Origin: Rhabdonatronobacter sediminivivens
Lineage (GTDB): Bacteria > Pseudomonadota > Alphaproteobacteria > Rhodobacterales > Rhodobacteraceae
Direction of reading: 5' to 3'
NCBI RefSeq assembly: GCF_013415485.1
Contig: NZ_JACBXS010000018.1
Span: 1 to 64,000 of the forward strand
Length of the DNA: 64,000 nt
The position numbers and the translations under genes are program-made. Numbering within the stretch: the stretch's first letter is position 1; each line of letters opens with the position of its first letter. The notes under the pieces were generated by a model. That model did not search any database, was not told the DNA's origin, and was given only the letters and a program-made list of their open reading frames with translations. Shown here piece by piece: positions 43,148-52,071 of this stretch.

Positions 43148-43244
43148 GCGGACGGCTCCTCCGGTTCTGTGCCCTGCGTCCTGGCGGTGCGGGGGATGAC
43201 CCCGCATCTCTGGCCAAGGGTATCTGACAGTGCCCTCCACGCAA

Positions 43245-43280
43245 TGTCAAATAACAAGGCAAAGCGTCATATAATGACAT
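43245..43280. promoter_or_regulatory. AT-rich operator-like dyad in the ThDP enzyme-quinone reductase spacer
   Basis: GTCATATAATGAC (43266-43278) is a perfect short dyad and a further TGTCA half-site lies at 43245-43249. The stretch 43240-43295 is the most AT-rich part of the 313-bp divergent spacer (43148-43460). It is a likely operator and promoter region for one or both genes. The remainder holds only a possible leader peptide. Confidence 0.45.
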
Positions 43281-43380
43281 TTCATATCATTCATCGCGGC
43301 ATCTTCTGGATTTCAGCGGTGCACTGTGCTCCATTCGCGGTTGGTTGCTTGACTGTGACGGAAAACGGAGGCGCGCCGAA

Positions 43381-43464
43381 ATGACTAATGCTTGCTCAAC
43401 CATGACCGGAGGTTTGGACCCATACCCCCCGATCGCACCCCGGCCCGCGCAGGCCCGGCCATGA
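43381..43464 (+). CDS. Possible 27-residue leader peptide
   Basis: A short frame beginning MTNACSTMTGG has GGAGG nine bases upstream (43367-43371). Its TGA stop overlaps the ATG of the quinone reductase gene (ATGA). The coupling layout suggests a translated leader controlling reinitiation. It has no recognisable domain and composition gives no further support, so this is tentative. Confidence 0.35.
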   Translation: MTNACSTMTGGLDPYPPIAPRPAQARP

Positions 43465-44429
43465 GGGCGGTCATCCCCAACGGCCCCGGCGGCCCCGAGG
43501 TTCTGCAGATGCGGGAGCGGCCCGTGCCGGACCCCGGCCCGGGGCAGGTGCGCATCCGCGTGCAGGCCGCCGGGGTCAACCGCCATGACATCAACCAGCG
43601 CAAGCGCGGGCATGGCCCCGAAGGCAGCACCGATATCCTGGGGCTGGAGGTCGCGGGCACGGTAGAGGCCACCGGCGCCGGGGTGGACCCCGCATGGCAG
43701 GGGCGCCGGGTCGCTGCGCTGACCGATGGCGGCGGCTATGCCGATCACGCCCTGGCCGAGGCATCGCTGCTGCTGGACTGGCCCGAGGATCTGAGCGCCA
43801 TCGAGGCCGCCGCCCTGCCCGAGGCGCTGTTTACCCTGCAACTCAATCTGGTGGAGCTGGGCGGGCTGGGCCGGGGCGACTGGCTGCTGATCCACGGCGG
43901 CACCAGCGGGATCGGCATGGCGGGGATCCGTTTTGCGGCCCTTCTGGGCGCGCGCACGCTGGTCACCGCCGGGACCGATGCCAAATGCGCCCGGGCCACG
44001 GACCACGGCGCCCATCTGGCCATCAACTACCGGTCCGAGGATTTCCCCGCCCGCGTCCACGCGGCCACCGATGGGCATGGGGCGGACATGATTCTGGACA
44101 CCGTCGGCGGGCTTTATGCCGCCCGCAATATCGAGGCGCTGGCCGCGGATGGCCGGTTGGTGCATCTGTCGCCCGCCCCGCCCGAATTCTGCGTGCCGCT
44201 GGGGGCGATCATGGCCAGGCGCGCGCGGGTCACCGGCGCGCTGCTGCGTGGCCTGCCGCTGGCGCGCAAGGTCGCGCTGGCCGAGGCCATCCGCGCCACC
44301 GTCTGGCCCCATGCCACCACCACCCTGCGCCCGGTGATCGACCGGGTGTTTCCGCTGGAAGACGCGGCCGAGGCGCATCGCTACATGGACAGCGGCGCGC
44401 ATATGGGCAAGATCGTGCTGAGGCCCTGA
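43461..44429 (+). CDS. Zinc-independent quinone oxidoreductase (MDR family)
   Basis: Encodes 322 residues. The GroES-like N-terminal domain carries VRIRVQAAGVNRHDINQR and ILGLEVAGTVEATG. The NADPH-binding motif is IHGGTSGIGMAGIRFAALLG. Zinc ligands of alcohol dehydrogenases are absent, as in the PIG3/QOR group of NAD(P)H:quinone oxidoreductases. The ATG at 43461 gives the standard N-terminus (MRAVIPNGPGGPEVL). It is divergent from the ThDP enzyme and convergent with the second CoA-transferase. Confidence 0.9.
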   Translation: MRAVIPNGPGGPEVLQMRERPVPDPGPGQVRIRVQAAGVNRHDINQRKRGHGPEGSTDILGLEVAGTVEATGAGVDPAWQGRRVAALTDGGGYADHALAEASLLLDWPEDLSAIEAAALPEALFTLQLNLVELGGLGRGDWLLIHGGTSGIGMAGIRFAALLGARTLVTAGTDAKCARATDHGAHLAINYRSEDFPARVHAATDGHGADMILDTVGGLYAARNIEALAADGRLVHLSPAPPEFCVPLGAIMARRARVTGALLRGLPLARKVALAEAIRATVWPHATTTLRPVIDRVFPLEDAAEAHRYMDSGAHMGKIVLRP

Positions 44430-44444
44430 ACCGGTCTGCGCCCG

Positions 44445-45644
44445 TCAGATCACCCCGTCCTGACGCAGCGCTGCCAGTGCGGGGCCGTCAAACCCCAGCT
44501 CGCCCAGAACCGTATCGGTATCCTGCCCCAACCGCGGCGGCGGGGCGCTGGCGCCGGGGGTCTGGCCATCCACCATGAAGCCCGGGCGCAGCACCCGCAG
44601 GGGGGCGCCATCGGCCAGCACGCCGGGGTATTCGGCGATCTGGTCGCGGGTGGCGAATTGCGGATGGGCCAGGGCCTCGGGCACGGTCAGAACCTCGCCC
44701 GCGGGGACGCCCAGGGCGGACAGCTGCTGCGCCCAGACCTGCGCATCGCGCGTGGCCAGTTGCGCGGCCACCAGCACGTCCAGCGCCTCGCGGTTGGTCT
44801 TGCGGGCCTCGCGCGTGGCAAATTCGGGGCGCGCCAGCAGATGCTCCAGCCCCAGATGGCGGGCCAGCGCCTCCCATTGCTCCTGGCGGTTGGTGGTGAT
44901 GTTGATCAGCCCGGACCGGCAGCGATAGGTCCCCGAGGGCGCCGAGGTCACATTGCGGTTGCCCACCGGCGCCGGTTCCACCCCGGCCACCAGATAGTTC
45001 GACACCGCCCAGCCCATGGTGGACAGCACCGCGGACATCATCGAGACATCCAGAAAGCAGCCCCGTTCGGGGGCGTTCAGCGCCGCGCTGATGGCCATGG
45101 CGGCGGTCAGCCCGCCGATGGAATCGGCCATGGGGAAGCCCACGCGCAGCGGGCTGTCCGGCCCTTCGCCGGTGACCGACATGACCCCGGCCACGCCCTG
45201 GATGATATGGTCATAGGCGGGCCGGTCGCGCCACGGCCCCTCCTGCCCGAAGCCCGAGATCGCGCAATAGATCAGCGCGGGGTTTTCCGCCTTCAGCGCC
45301 GGGTAATCCAGCCCCAGCCGCGCCATCACCCCGGGGCGGAAGTTTTCCACCAGCACATCGGCGCGGCGCACCATTGCGCGCAGGATATCGGCGCCGCGCG
45401 GGTCCTTCAGGTTCAGCGAAACGGATTGCTTGCCCGCGTTCTGCGCCAGAAAGGACACCCCCATGGCGCTGTCATTCTGGGCCGGAACCTCGCCCAGTTG
45501 GCGGGCCAGATCGCCGCGCCCGACCGGTTCGATCTTGATCACCTCGGCGCCCAGGCTGGCCAGCTGATAGCAGGCCAGCGGCCCGGACAGCACATTGGTC
45601 AGGTCCAGAATGCGGACCCCCTGCAAGGGTGTCTGGGATGGCAC
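44445..45644 (-). CDS. Family III CoA-transferase (CaiB/BaiF), second
   Basis: Encodes 399 residues from a GTG at 45644, with AGGAG eight bases upstream. Blocks GVRILDLTNVLSGPLACYQL, GAEVIKIEPVGRGDLARQLG and NAGKQSVSLNLKDPRGADIL are typical, and the active-site region is RPAYDHIIQGVAGVMSVTG with the aspartate. The C-terminal lid (PRLGQDTDTVLGELGF) is present. It stands alone between two convergent or distant genes, so its acid partner is unknown. Confidence 0.88.
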   Translation of the reverse strand: MPSQTPLQGVRILDLTNVLSGPLACYQLASLGAEVIKIEPVGRGDLARQLGEVPAQNDSAMGVSFLAQNAGKQSVSLNLKDPRGADILRAMVRRADVLVENFRPGVMARLGLDYPALKAENPALIYCAISGFGQEGPWRDRPAYDHIIQGVAGVMSVTGEGPDSPLRVGFPMADSIGGLTAAMAISAALNAPERGCFLDVSMMSAVLSTMGWAVSNYLVAGVEPAPVGNRNVTSAPSGTYRCRSGLINITTNRQEQWEALARHLGLEHLLARPEFATREARKTNREALDVLVAAQLATRDAQVWAQQLSALGVPAGEVLTVPEALAHPQFATRDQIAEYPGVLADGAPLRVLRPGFMVDGQTPGASAPPPRLGQDTDTVLGELGFDGPALAALRQDGVI

Positions 45645-46048
45645 GTCGCGCGCTCCTGTGGTCAGGGGTGATCGGTCGGCGGCAAGGATGCGAGGGCCGC
45701 CCGCCGGTGTCAATCCTGCCCCGCCCGCGCCTTTGCGGCGCGGGGCTGTGGGCTTGCGGGCGCTCTTGCCTGTGGTGCCGGCGCGCCGGGTGCAGGTTGG
45801 GCAAGGGGGGCGTTTGCAGTTTCAGATGATGCTATGAAACGACCGTTTGGCAGCGAGTGCAAACCTGTGCACGCCGGGCCCAGGGCGCAGATTGCCGGTG
45901 TTTCCTGCCCCTGTGCCGCGCCGTTCCCGCGCGGGCCGCACGGTGGCGCAGCGCTGCAAGGGCAGGCGCGGCAGAGTTCGGGCGGTAAGATGCAGAACCG
46001 TCTGTTTCTGCGCATATGCGCCGGATTGGTCCTTGCCTGAAGGCCATG
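45645..46048. other. Intergenic stretch without a convincing gene
   Basis: About 400 bp between the CoA-transferase start and the chemoreceptor terminator. An 8-bp hairpin (45724-45731 with 45737-45744) is visible. A 101-codon open frame on the minus strand has skewed composition rich in Ala, Pro and Cys and no ribosome site, so it is not called. The promoter of the CoA-transferase should lie at its left end. Confidence 0.5.
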
Positions 46049-46071
46049 GACCCCGGCTGTGAGCCGGGGTC
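46049..46071 (-). terminator. Hairpin after the chemoreceptor gene
   Basis: GACCCCGGCT (46049-46058) pairs with AGCCGGGGTC (46062-46071) over a 3-nt loop, 30 bp past the chemoreceptor stop. The T tract is weak. Confidence 0.55.
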
Positions 46072-46100
46072 AGAGGGCGCCGGGCCGGGGCCGGGCTGGG

Positions 46101-48218
46101 TCAGAAATCCCGCCAGTCCGGACCTGCGCCCCCGGCGGCGCGCCGTTGCGCGGGCGGGGGTGCCGCGTCCTGCGGCGCGGGGGCGTCACGCTCCATCGCC
46201 TGCAAGGCCGCGTCCCAGGAGCGGAGCTCATCGCCACCGGCCGCGCGGCTCTTGCCCCGGGTGCTGCGCCAGCCGGGGGTTGCGCTGCCCTTTGCGGCCT
46301 GAAAATGGCCCAGCACCTGCACCAGTTCGGCCGCGTTCTGCCGCAGCGAGCCTGCGGCGGCGGTGCTTTGTTCGGCCACGGCGGCGTTCTGCTGGGTCAC
46401 CTGGTCCAGCTGGGTCACGCCTGTGTTGATCTCGGCCAGTCCGGTGGCCTGCTCCCGGGCCGAGGCCGAGATCTCGACCATCAGCTTTTCAACATCGCTG
46501 GCCATGGACAGGATGTCCTGCAGGCTCTGGCCGGTGCGGCCCACCAGATCGGACCCGGTCTTTACGTGCTCCCCGCTTTCGGAGATCAGGCCCTTGATCT
46601 CTCGCGCGGAATCCGAGGCCCGCTGCGCCAGCCCCCGCACCTCGGAGGCGACGACGGCAAAGCCGCGCCCGGCCTCTCCGGCGCGGGCAGCTTCAACCCC
46701 GGCATTGAGCGCCAGCAGATTGGTCTGAAAGGCAATATCCTCGATCACATCGATGATGCGGGTGATCTGCGCGGCGCTCTTTTCGATCGCGCCCATGGCG
46801 GTGATGGCGTCCCGGACGACGCGCGCGCCGCCTTCGGCCCGGTCGCGGTTCTGGCCGCTGACGGTTTCACCCTCGGCGGCGCGGGCGGCGGCGGCCTGCA
46901 CGCTTTCGGTCAGCTGGGTCAGGGCGGCGGCGGATTGTTCCAGCGTGGCGGCCTGGGTTTCCGCCCGGGCGGACAGGTCCTGCGCGGCTTTCTCGATCTC
47001 GCCGGAATCGTCGCGCACGCTGCCGGAGATCTGTTCGATCTGCGCCACGATGCTGCCCAGCTGGTCCAGCACGCTGTTGTAGCTGGCGCGCAGGGCGTCG
47101 TATTCGGCGGGGAACGGGTCCTGCGCCGGGCTGTCGATGGGCTGGGTCAGGTTCCCCGCCGCCAGCCGTTCCAGCCCGGCCGAGATTTCGGACACCACGC
47201 GGGTCTGGCGGTCGGCCTCGGCCTGTTGGCGGGCTTCGCGGTCGCGGGCGGCTTCGACCTCCCGCGCGGTGCGGTCGGCCTCGGCCGTGCGCGCGGCGGC
47301 GATATCCTGCGCCAGCGTTTCCTCGCGCTGGTGGGCGCGGGCCAGATAGAGCCAGAGGGTAACGGAAATCGCCGCCGCCAGCGCGATGCTGACCGCCGCC
47401 ATGATTGCCAGCAGGCCGTTGCGGGTGGCGGCAAGCTGCGCCATCAGATGGCTGCGGTCCTCAAGGATGCTGACGGCAAGAAACGGGCTGCCGTCCGACC
47501 CGGCGACCACCAGCGGCTGCGGCAGTTCGGCGGCTTCGGGGGTGATCTCGACATTCTGCGTCTCCAGCAGCAGAGCACCGCCGTCACCGGCGCGAATGCG
47601 GACCGGCGCGGCCAGGCGCGTGTCCAGCATCCGCAGCGCGTTCGTGGCATCGACATGCAATGCCACATAGCCTTGCAGGATCAACCCGCCCACCGGCAGG
47701 GTAACGCTGAGCACCGGCGTGCCCGCAGTGGTCCAGCCATGGGCCAGCGGGCGCAGCCGGTCGGTCCCGTCGCGCGCGGCCACGGCGGTGCGCATGGCAT
47801 CGGGGATCGCCGGGGCCGCGCCATCACGCCAGATGCGGTCAAGCGGGCGCAGATCCGTGTCCAGCACATCCACCCCCAGCAGCGCGATGGCGCCGCTGCT
47901 GATGCTGCCGCGGGCATGGATACCGCCCAGATGCGCGGCGATCGCCGCGCGGTCCCCCGCGGCCAGCATGGGCTGCAACTCGCGCGCGATTTCGGCGCTG
48001 GTCTGGCCGACAAGTGCGGCATGATCGCGCCACAGAAGGTCATCCACCGCCCGTTCGGCCGCGTCATGGCTGCGCTGCTGGCTGTATTCGGAGACCAGCC
48101 CGTCATAGCTGCGTGTCATCACCAGTGTGATGGCCAGCGTGGCGCAGACCACAAGGGTCTGCGCCACCGCCACGGCGATCAGCAGGGTGCGGTATTTTCC
48201 CGGGTTCCAGCGGTGCAT
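46101..48218 (-). CDS. Methyl-accepting chemotaxis protein
   Basis: Encodes 705 residues. TM1 is at about 11-35 ([20 protein letters not shown]), a periplasmic sensor of about 220 residues follows, and TM2 is near 265-290 ([20 protein letters not shown]). A long coiled-coil stretch with HAMP-like parts leads to the signalling tip ([39 protein letters not shown]). The protein ends in DWRDF, a WxxF tail of the kind that tethers CheR/CheB. No che genes are present, so it must signal to an array encoded elsewhere. The ligand is unknown. Confidence 0.93.
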   Translation of the reverse strand: MHRWNPGKYRTLLIAVAVAQTLVVCATLAITLVMTRSYDGLVSEYSQQRSHDAAERAVDDLLWRDHAALVGQTSAEIARELQPMLAAGDRAAIAAHLGGIHARGSISSGAIALLGVDVLDTDLRPLDRIWRDGAAPAIPDAMRTAVAARDGTDRLRPLAHGWTTAGTPVLSVTLPVGGLILQGYVALHVDATNALRMLDTRLAAPVRIRAGDGGALLLETQNVEITPEAAELPQPLVVAGSDGSPFLAVSILEDRSHLMAQLAATRNGLLAIMAAVSIALAAAISVTLWLYLARAHQREETLAQDIAAARTAEADRTAREVEAARDREARQQAEADRQTRVVSEISAGLERLAAGNLTQPIDSPAQDPFPAEYDALRASYNSVLDQLGSIVAQIEQISGSVRDDSGEIEKAAQDLSARAETQAATLEQSAAALTQLTESVQAAAARAAEGETVSGQNRDRAEGGARVVRDAITAMGAIEKSAAQITRIIDVIEDIAFQTNLLALNAGVEAARAGEAGRGFAVVASEVRGLAQRASDSAREIKGLISESGEHVKTGSDLVGRTGQSLQDILSMASDVEKLMVEISASAREQATGLAEINTGVTQLDQVTQQNAAVAEQSTAAAGSLRQNAAELVQVLGHFQAAKGSATPGWRSTRGKSRAAGGDELRSWDAALQAMERDAPAPQDAAPPPAQRRAAGGAGPDWRDF

Positions 48219-48281
48219 GATGATCCCTCATCCATTGAAAAGATGCCGCCCGGGGCGGCGGGCGCGGCTGCGTGGCCGTGG

Positions 48282-48719
48282 TCAGTGCGACACCAGCGGC
48301 AGGCCCATCTCCCGCCATTCGGTCATGCCCAGGGCGTAGTAATGGACATTGCCGTACCCCCAGCCCACGGCCATTTCGGCGGCATTGGCGGCGCGGCCAC
48401 AGGACAGGCCGTTGCAATAGAACAGCACCGGGGTATCGGCCTGGGCGCCATGTTCGGCCAGCACCTCGGGGCCGGTGATGTCGGTGTCGATCAGGCGGAT
48501 CGCCCCTTCGATGTGACCGGCGGCGTAATCGCCTTCGACACGGGTGTCGAAGATCACCAGCCCCGGCGTGCCGGTGACCAGTTCGATCACCCCTTCGGCA
48601 TCGACGGTGGTGGCGCCGGAGATGTTCATCGGCGCGCCGGCCTGGGCGGCCGGGGCGGCCAGCAGGCCAAGGGCCAGCGCCAGGGAAAGCGCGCTGCGGC
48701 GGGTCAGGGTCTGGGGCAT
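48282..48719 (-). CDS. Exported rhodanese-like protein
   Basis: Encodes 145 residues. A signal peptide (MPQTLTRRSALSLALALGLL, cleavage near AQA) is followed by a single rhodanese domain: VIFDTRVEGDYAAGHIEGAI and the active-site loop LFYCNGLSCGRAANAA with two cysteines. It would act in the periplasm on sulfane sulfur or thiosulfate. AAGGAG six bases before the ATG at 48719 fixes the start. It lies upstream of the chemoreceptor in the same direction, 63 bp away, possibly in one operon. Confidence 0.88.
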   Translation of the reverse strand: MPQTLTRRSALSLALALGLLAAPAAQAGAPMNISGATTVDAEGVIELVTGTPGLVIFDTRVEGDYAAGHIEGAIRLIDTDITGPEVLAEHGAQADTPVLFYCNGLSCGRAANAAEMAVGWGYGNVHYYALGMTEWREMGLPLVSH

Positions 48720-48922
48720 TGCAGTCTCCTTCGGATGCGGGCGCCGGCGGGGATGCACGGCGCGGACAGAGGCAAACTGTGCCGCCTGATTCCTTTCGGG
48801 CGGCTTTATGCCACAGCCTAAAATGCACGGCATTTTACGGACCGCGGCCCCCCTTCCATCCCGCGGCCCGCGCCGCTAGACAGGGCCGCGTGACCCTTTG
48901 GCAACAGGGATGTGCCCGGCCC

Positions 48923-50707
48923 ATGACCTTCACCACCCGCCCCGAGATCACCGGCACCTTCGGTGTTGTCAGCAGTACGCACTGGATCGCCTCGGGGGTT
49001 GGCATGGCCATGCTGGAACGCGGCGGCAACGCCTTTGACGCCGCCGTGGCCGCCGGGTTGGTGCTGCAGGTGACAGAGCCGCATCTGAACGGCCCCGGGG
49101 GGGAGCTGCCCGCGATCCTGTGGGAGGGTGCCTCGGCGCGCGCGCAGGTGCTCTGCGCGCAGGGCCCCGCCCCCGCCGGGGCCACCATCGCCCATTTCCG
49201 CGATCAGGGCCTGACCCATGTGCCCGGCGACGGGCTGATGGCCACGGTGATCCCCGGCGCCTGGGACGGCTGGATGCTGATGCTGCGCGACCACGGGCGC
49301 CTGCCCCTGCGCGATGTGCTGGAACCGGCGATCCACTATGCCCGCGCGGGCCACCCCTGCATGCCGCGCGTGGCCGAAACCATCGCCGGGCTGGCGGGGT
49401 TCTTCCGGGACAACTGGCCCAGCTCCTACGCCACATGGGTTCCGGGCGGGGCGTTGCCCCGGGGGGGGCGACTGTTGCGCAACCCGGTGCTGGCCGACAC
49501 CTATGCCCGCATCCTGACCCAGGCTGAAAGCCGCCGGGACCGCACAGCCCAGATCGAGGCCGCGCGCGATGCCTTCTATCGCGGTTTCGTGGCCGAGGAG
49601 ATGGCCCGCTGGCTGGCCGGGCAGGAACTGCCCGACAGCGAAGGCCACATGCAGCGCGCCATCCTGACCGCCGATGACATGGCCGGCTACAGCGCAGGGA
49701 TGGAGGCGCCCGTCTGGGGCAGCTACGGCGACTGGCAGATCGCCAAATGCGGGCCCTGGTCGCAGGGGCCGGTGCTGCTGCAATCGCTGGCCCTGCTGGA
49801 GGGCATGGACCTGGGCGCGCTGGACCCGATGGGGGCCGAATTCCTCCACCGCGTGACCGAGGCGATGAAGCTGGCCTATGCCGACCGCGAGGTCTATCTG
49901 GCCGATCCCGCCTTTGCCTCCGTGCCGCTGGCCCGACTGCTTGCGCCGGACTACAGCGCCGCGCGCCGCGCCCTGATCGGCGCCCGGGCCAGCCATGACC
50001 TGACCCCCGGCACCCTGCCGGGGTTCGAAGGCCAGCGCGCCGCCATGCTGGCGGCGCTGGAGCGCCTGAGCAGCACCGATGGCGCGGTCTATGAACCCAC
50101 CATGGCGCATCTGGCGCGCAAACCCGGCGATACCGTGCATCTGGATGTGATCGACGCCGAAGGCAACATGGTCAGCGCCACGCCTTCGGGCGGGTGGCTG
50201 CAAAGCGCGCCGACCATCCCGGGGCTGGGCTTCTGCCTGAATTCGCGCGCGCAGATGTTCTGGCTGGAAGAGGGGCTGCCCGGATCGCTGGCGCCCGGCA
50301 AGCGCCCGCGCACCACGCTGTCACCCTCGCTGGCGCGGCACCCGGACGGGCGGCGGCTGGCCTTCGGCACCCCGGGCGGCGACCAGCAGGACCAGTGGCA
50401 ACTGATCTTCTTTCTCTATCACGCGCAATTCGGCATGGGGCTGCAGGCGGCGCTGGATGCACCGCTGTTCCACACCACCCATTTCCCGGCCAGCTTCTAT
50501 CCCCGCTCGCGCAGCCCCGGCCAGATCATGGTCGAGGAAACCTACGGCCCCGATGTCATCGCCGACCTGCGCGCCCGCGGCCATGATGTCCAGACCTCGC
50601 CGCCCATGACCATCGGGCGGCTGACGGCGGCGGGGCGCGATGCGGACGGGATGCTGCGGGCGGGCGCCTCGCCGCGGCTGATGCAGGCCTATGCGCTGGG
50701 ACGCTGA
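48923..50707 (+). CDS. Gamma-glutamyltransferase-family protein
   Basis: Encodes 594 residues of the Ntn-hydrolase family. The N-terminal block ASGVGMAMLERGGNAFDAAV and the oxyanion region EPHLNGPGGELPAILW are seen. The self-processing nucleophile is the threonine in KPGDTVHLDVIDAEGNMVSA, at the start of the small subunit. No signal peptide is seen, unlike periplasmic Ggt, which suggests an acylase- or oxamate-amidohydrolase-like relative acting in the cytoplasm. The ATG at 48923 gives the family N-terminus; the frame is open further upstream. Confidence 0.85.
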   Translation: MTFTTRPEITGTFGVVSSTHWIASGVGMAMLERGGNAFDAAVAAGLVLQVTEPHLNGPGGELPAILWEGASARAQVLCAQGPAPAGATIAHFRDQGLTHVPGDGLMATVIPGAWDGWMLMLRDHGRLPLRDVLEPAIHYARAGHPCMPRVAETIAGLAGFFRDNWPSSYATWVPGGALPRGGRLLRNPVLADTYARILTQAESRRDRTAQIEAARDAFYRGFVAEEMARWLAGQELPDSEGHMQRAILTADDMAGYSAGMEAPVWGSYGDWQIAKCGPWSQGPVLLQSLALLEGMDLGALDPMGAEFLHRVTEAMKLAYADREVYLADPAFASVPLARLLAPDYSAARRALIGARASHDLTPGTLPGFEGQRAAMLAALERLSSTDGAVYEPTMAHLARKPGDTVHLDVIDAEGNMVSATPSGGWLQSAPTIPGLGFCLNSRAQMFWLEEGLPGSLAPGKRPRTTLSPSLARHPDGRRLAFGTPGGDQQDQWQLIFFLYHAQFGMGLQAALDAPLFHTTHFPASFYPRSRSPGQIMVEETYGPDVIADLRARGHDVQTSPPMTIGRLTAAGRDADGMLRAGASPRLMQAYALGR

Positions 50708-50781
50708 GGCCCCCCTTGAACCCCGCGCCGGGGGCGCCACCTGAAAGGGGCGGCAGATGAAAGGCAACAGGAGCGCGCGCA

Positions 50782-51876
50782 ATGCAATGGTCCGGATGGT
50801 CGCTGCGCCTGGGGCGCCTTGCAGGCATAGACCTCTACATGCACGCCACCTTTCCGCTGCTGTTCCTGTGGGTGGGGTTCCTCTACTGGGTGCAGACCGG
50901 AACGCTGGGGGGGGTCGCCTTCGGGCTGGCCTTCATCGGGGTGCTGTTCCTCTGTGTGGTGGCGCATGAATACGGCCACGCGCTGACCGCGCGGCGATTC
51001 GGCATCGGCACGCGCCATATCACGCTGCTGCCCATCGGCGGGCTGGCCATGCTGGAGCGGATGCCCAAGGACCCGCAGCAGGAGATCATCGTCGCCCTGA
51101 TGGGCCCGGCGGTGAATATCGCCATCGCGCTGGGGCTGGCGCTGGTGCTGACCCTGACCGGCGGCTGGACGCCCATGGACCCCGAAGCCCCCCTGATGAT
51201 CCCCGCCAGCTTCCTGCAAAGCGTGCTCCTTGCCAATATCTTCCTGGCGGTGTTCAACATGATCCCGGCCTTTCCCATGGATGGCGGGCGGGTGCTGCGC
51301 GCGGCGCTCAGCTTTCGCATGGGGCGGACGGGGGCAACGGTGCTGGCCGCGCGCATCGGCCAGACGCTGGCGCTTGGCTTCGGGGTGCTGGGGCTCTTCG
51401 GCAATCCGCTGCTGATCCTGATCGCCGTCTTCATCTGGATCGGTGCCGCCTCCGAAGCTGGCGCCACCGAGATGGAAACCCGGTTGCGGCGCAAACCCGT
51501 GGCCCGCGCCATGATCACCGATTTCCACATCCTGTCCCCGGACAGCCGCCTGTCCCGCGCGGTCAACCTGACACTGGCGGGCAAGCAAAGGGACTTCCCG
51601 GTGCTGGACGGGCCGCGGCTGGTGGGGGTGGCCACGCAATCGGCCATCCTGCGGGGCCTGCGCGATCACGGGCTGGAGGGGCGCGTGGCCGATATCATGT
51701 CCGCCCCCGTCACGGCCGAAAGCAGCGATGACCTGGCGACCTTGCTCGAGGCCCTGCAACAGACGCCGGACGCGCGCCTGATCTGCATCCTGCACCGCGG
51801 CGCGCTGATCGGAGTGATCGACATGGAAAACATCTCGGAATTCCTGCGCATCCAGGCCGCATTGCAGGACCGTTAG
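50782..51876 (+). CDS. Site-2 protease family (M50) metalloprotease with CBS domains
   Basis: Encodes 364 residues. Six hydrophobic helices surround the zinc motif HEYGH (near residue 60) and the third ligand motif NMIPAFPMDGGRVLR near residue 165. A pair of CBS domains occupies about 230-355 (VARAMITDFHILSPDSRLSR, VADIMSAPVTAESSDDLATL). Such S2P homologues cut transmembrane segments of membrane proteins and their CBS pair may sense nucleotides. The substrate is unknown; no RseA-like gene is adjacent. Confidence 0.92.
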   Translation: MQWSGWSLRLGRLAGIDLYMHATFPLLFLWVGFLYWVQTGTLGGVAFGLAFIGVLFLCVVAHEYGHALTARRFGIGTRHITLLPIGGLAMLERMPKDPQQEIIVALMGPAVNIAIALGLALVLTLTGGWTPMDPEAPLMIPASFLQSVLLANIFLAVFNMIPAFPMDGGRVLRAALSFRMGRTGATVLAARIGQTLALGFGVLGLFGNPLLILIAVFIWIGAASEAGATEMETRLRRKPVARAMITDFHILSPDSRLSRAVNLTLAGKQRDFPVLDGPRLVGVATQSAILRGLRDHGLEGRVADIMSAPVTAESSDDLATLLEALQQTPDARLICILHRGALIGVIDMENISEFLRIQAALQDR

Positions 51877-51975
51877 AGCGTGTCGCGTTCATTCGCATTC
51901 ACGCGACACGCTCTAACTTATTGTGGTCGCATGTTTTGCGCGCAAAACCGGTTCCCACTTTGCGCAACATGCTCC
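51873..51975. repeat. Palindromic mosaic repeat (two modules) after the protease gene
   Basis: Module 1 is a perfect 15-bp inverted repeat (51873-51887 with 51902-51916) that includes the protease stop codon. Module 2 (51917-51975) contains TTTTGCGCGCAAAA and CCGGTTCCCACTTTGCGCAA and resembles the palindromic intergenic repeats common in rhizobia and other Alphaproteobacteria. Module 1 could also terminate transcription. The rest of the gap to 52071 shows only GC-rich sequence. Confidence 0.65.
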
Positions 51976-52071
51976 AGCGCCTGCCACCCCGGCGCACCCC
52001 ATCTGCCCCGCAGGGGCAGCGCCCCCGAAGGGCGCAAACCGCGCCCTGAGGGGGCGCTCCCTCCCTCAGCC

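Noticed and set aside
45710..46015. 101-codon frame on the minus strand between the CoA-transferase and chemoreceptor genes
   Set aside because: Skewed Ala/Pro/Cys composition, no ribosome site, no recognisable domain.
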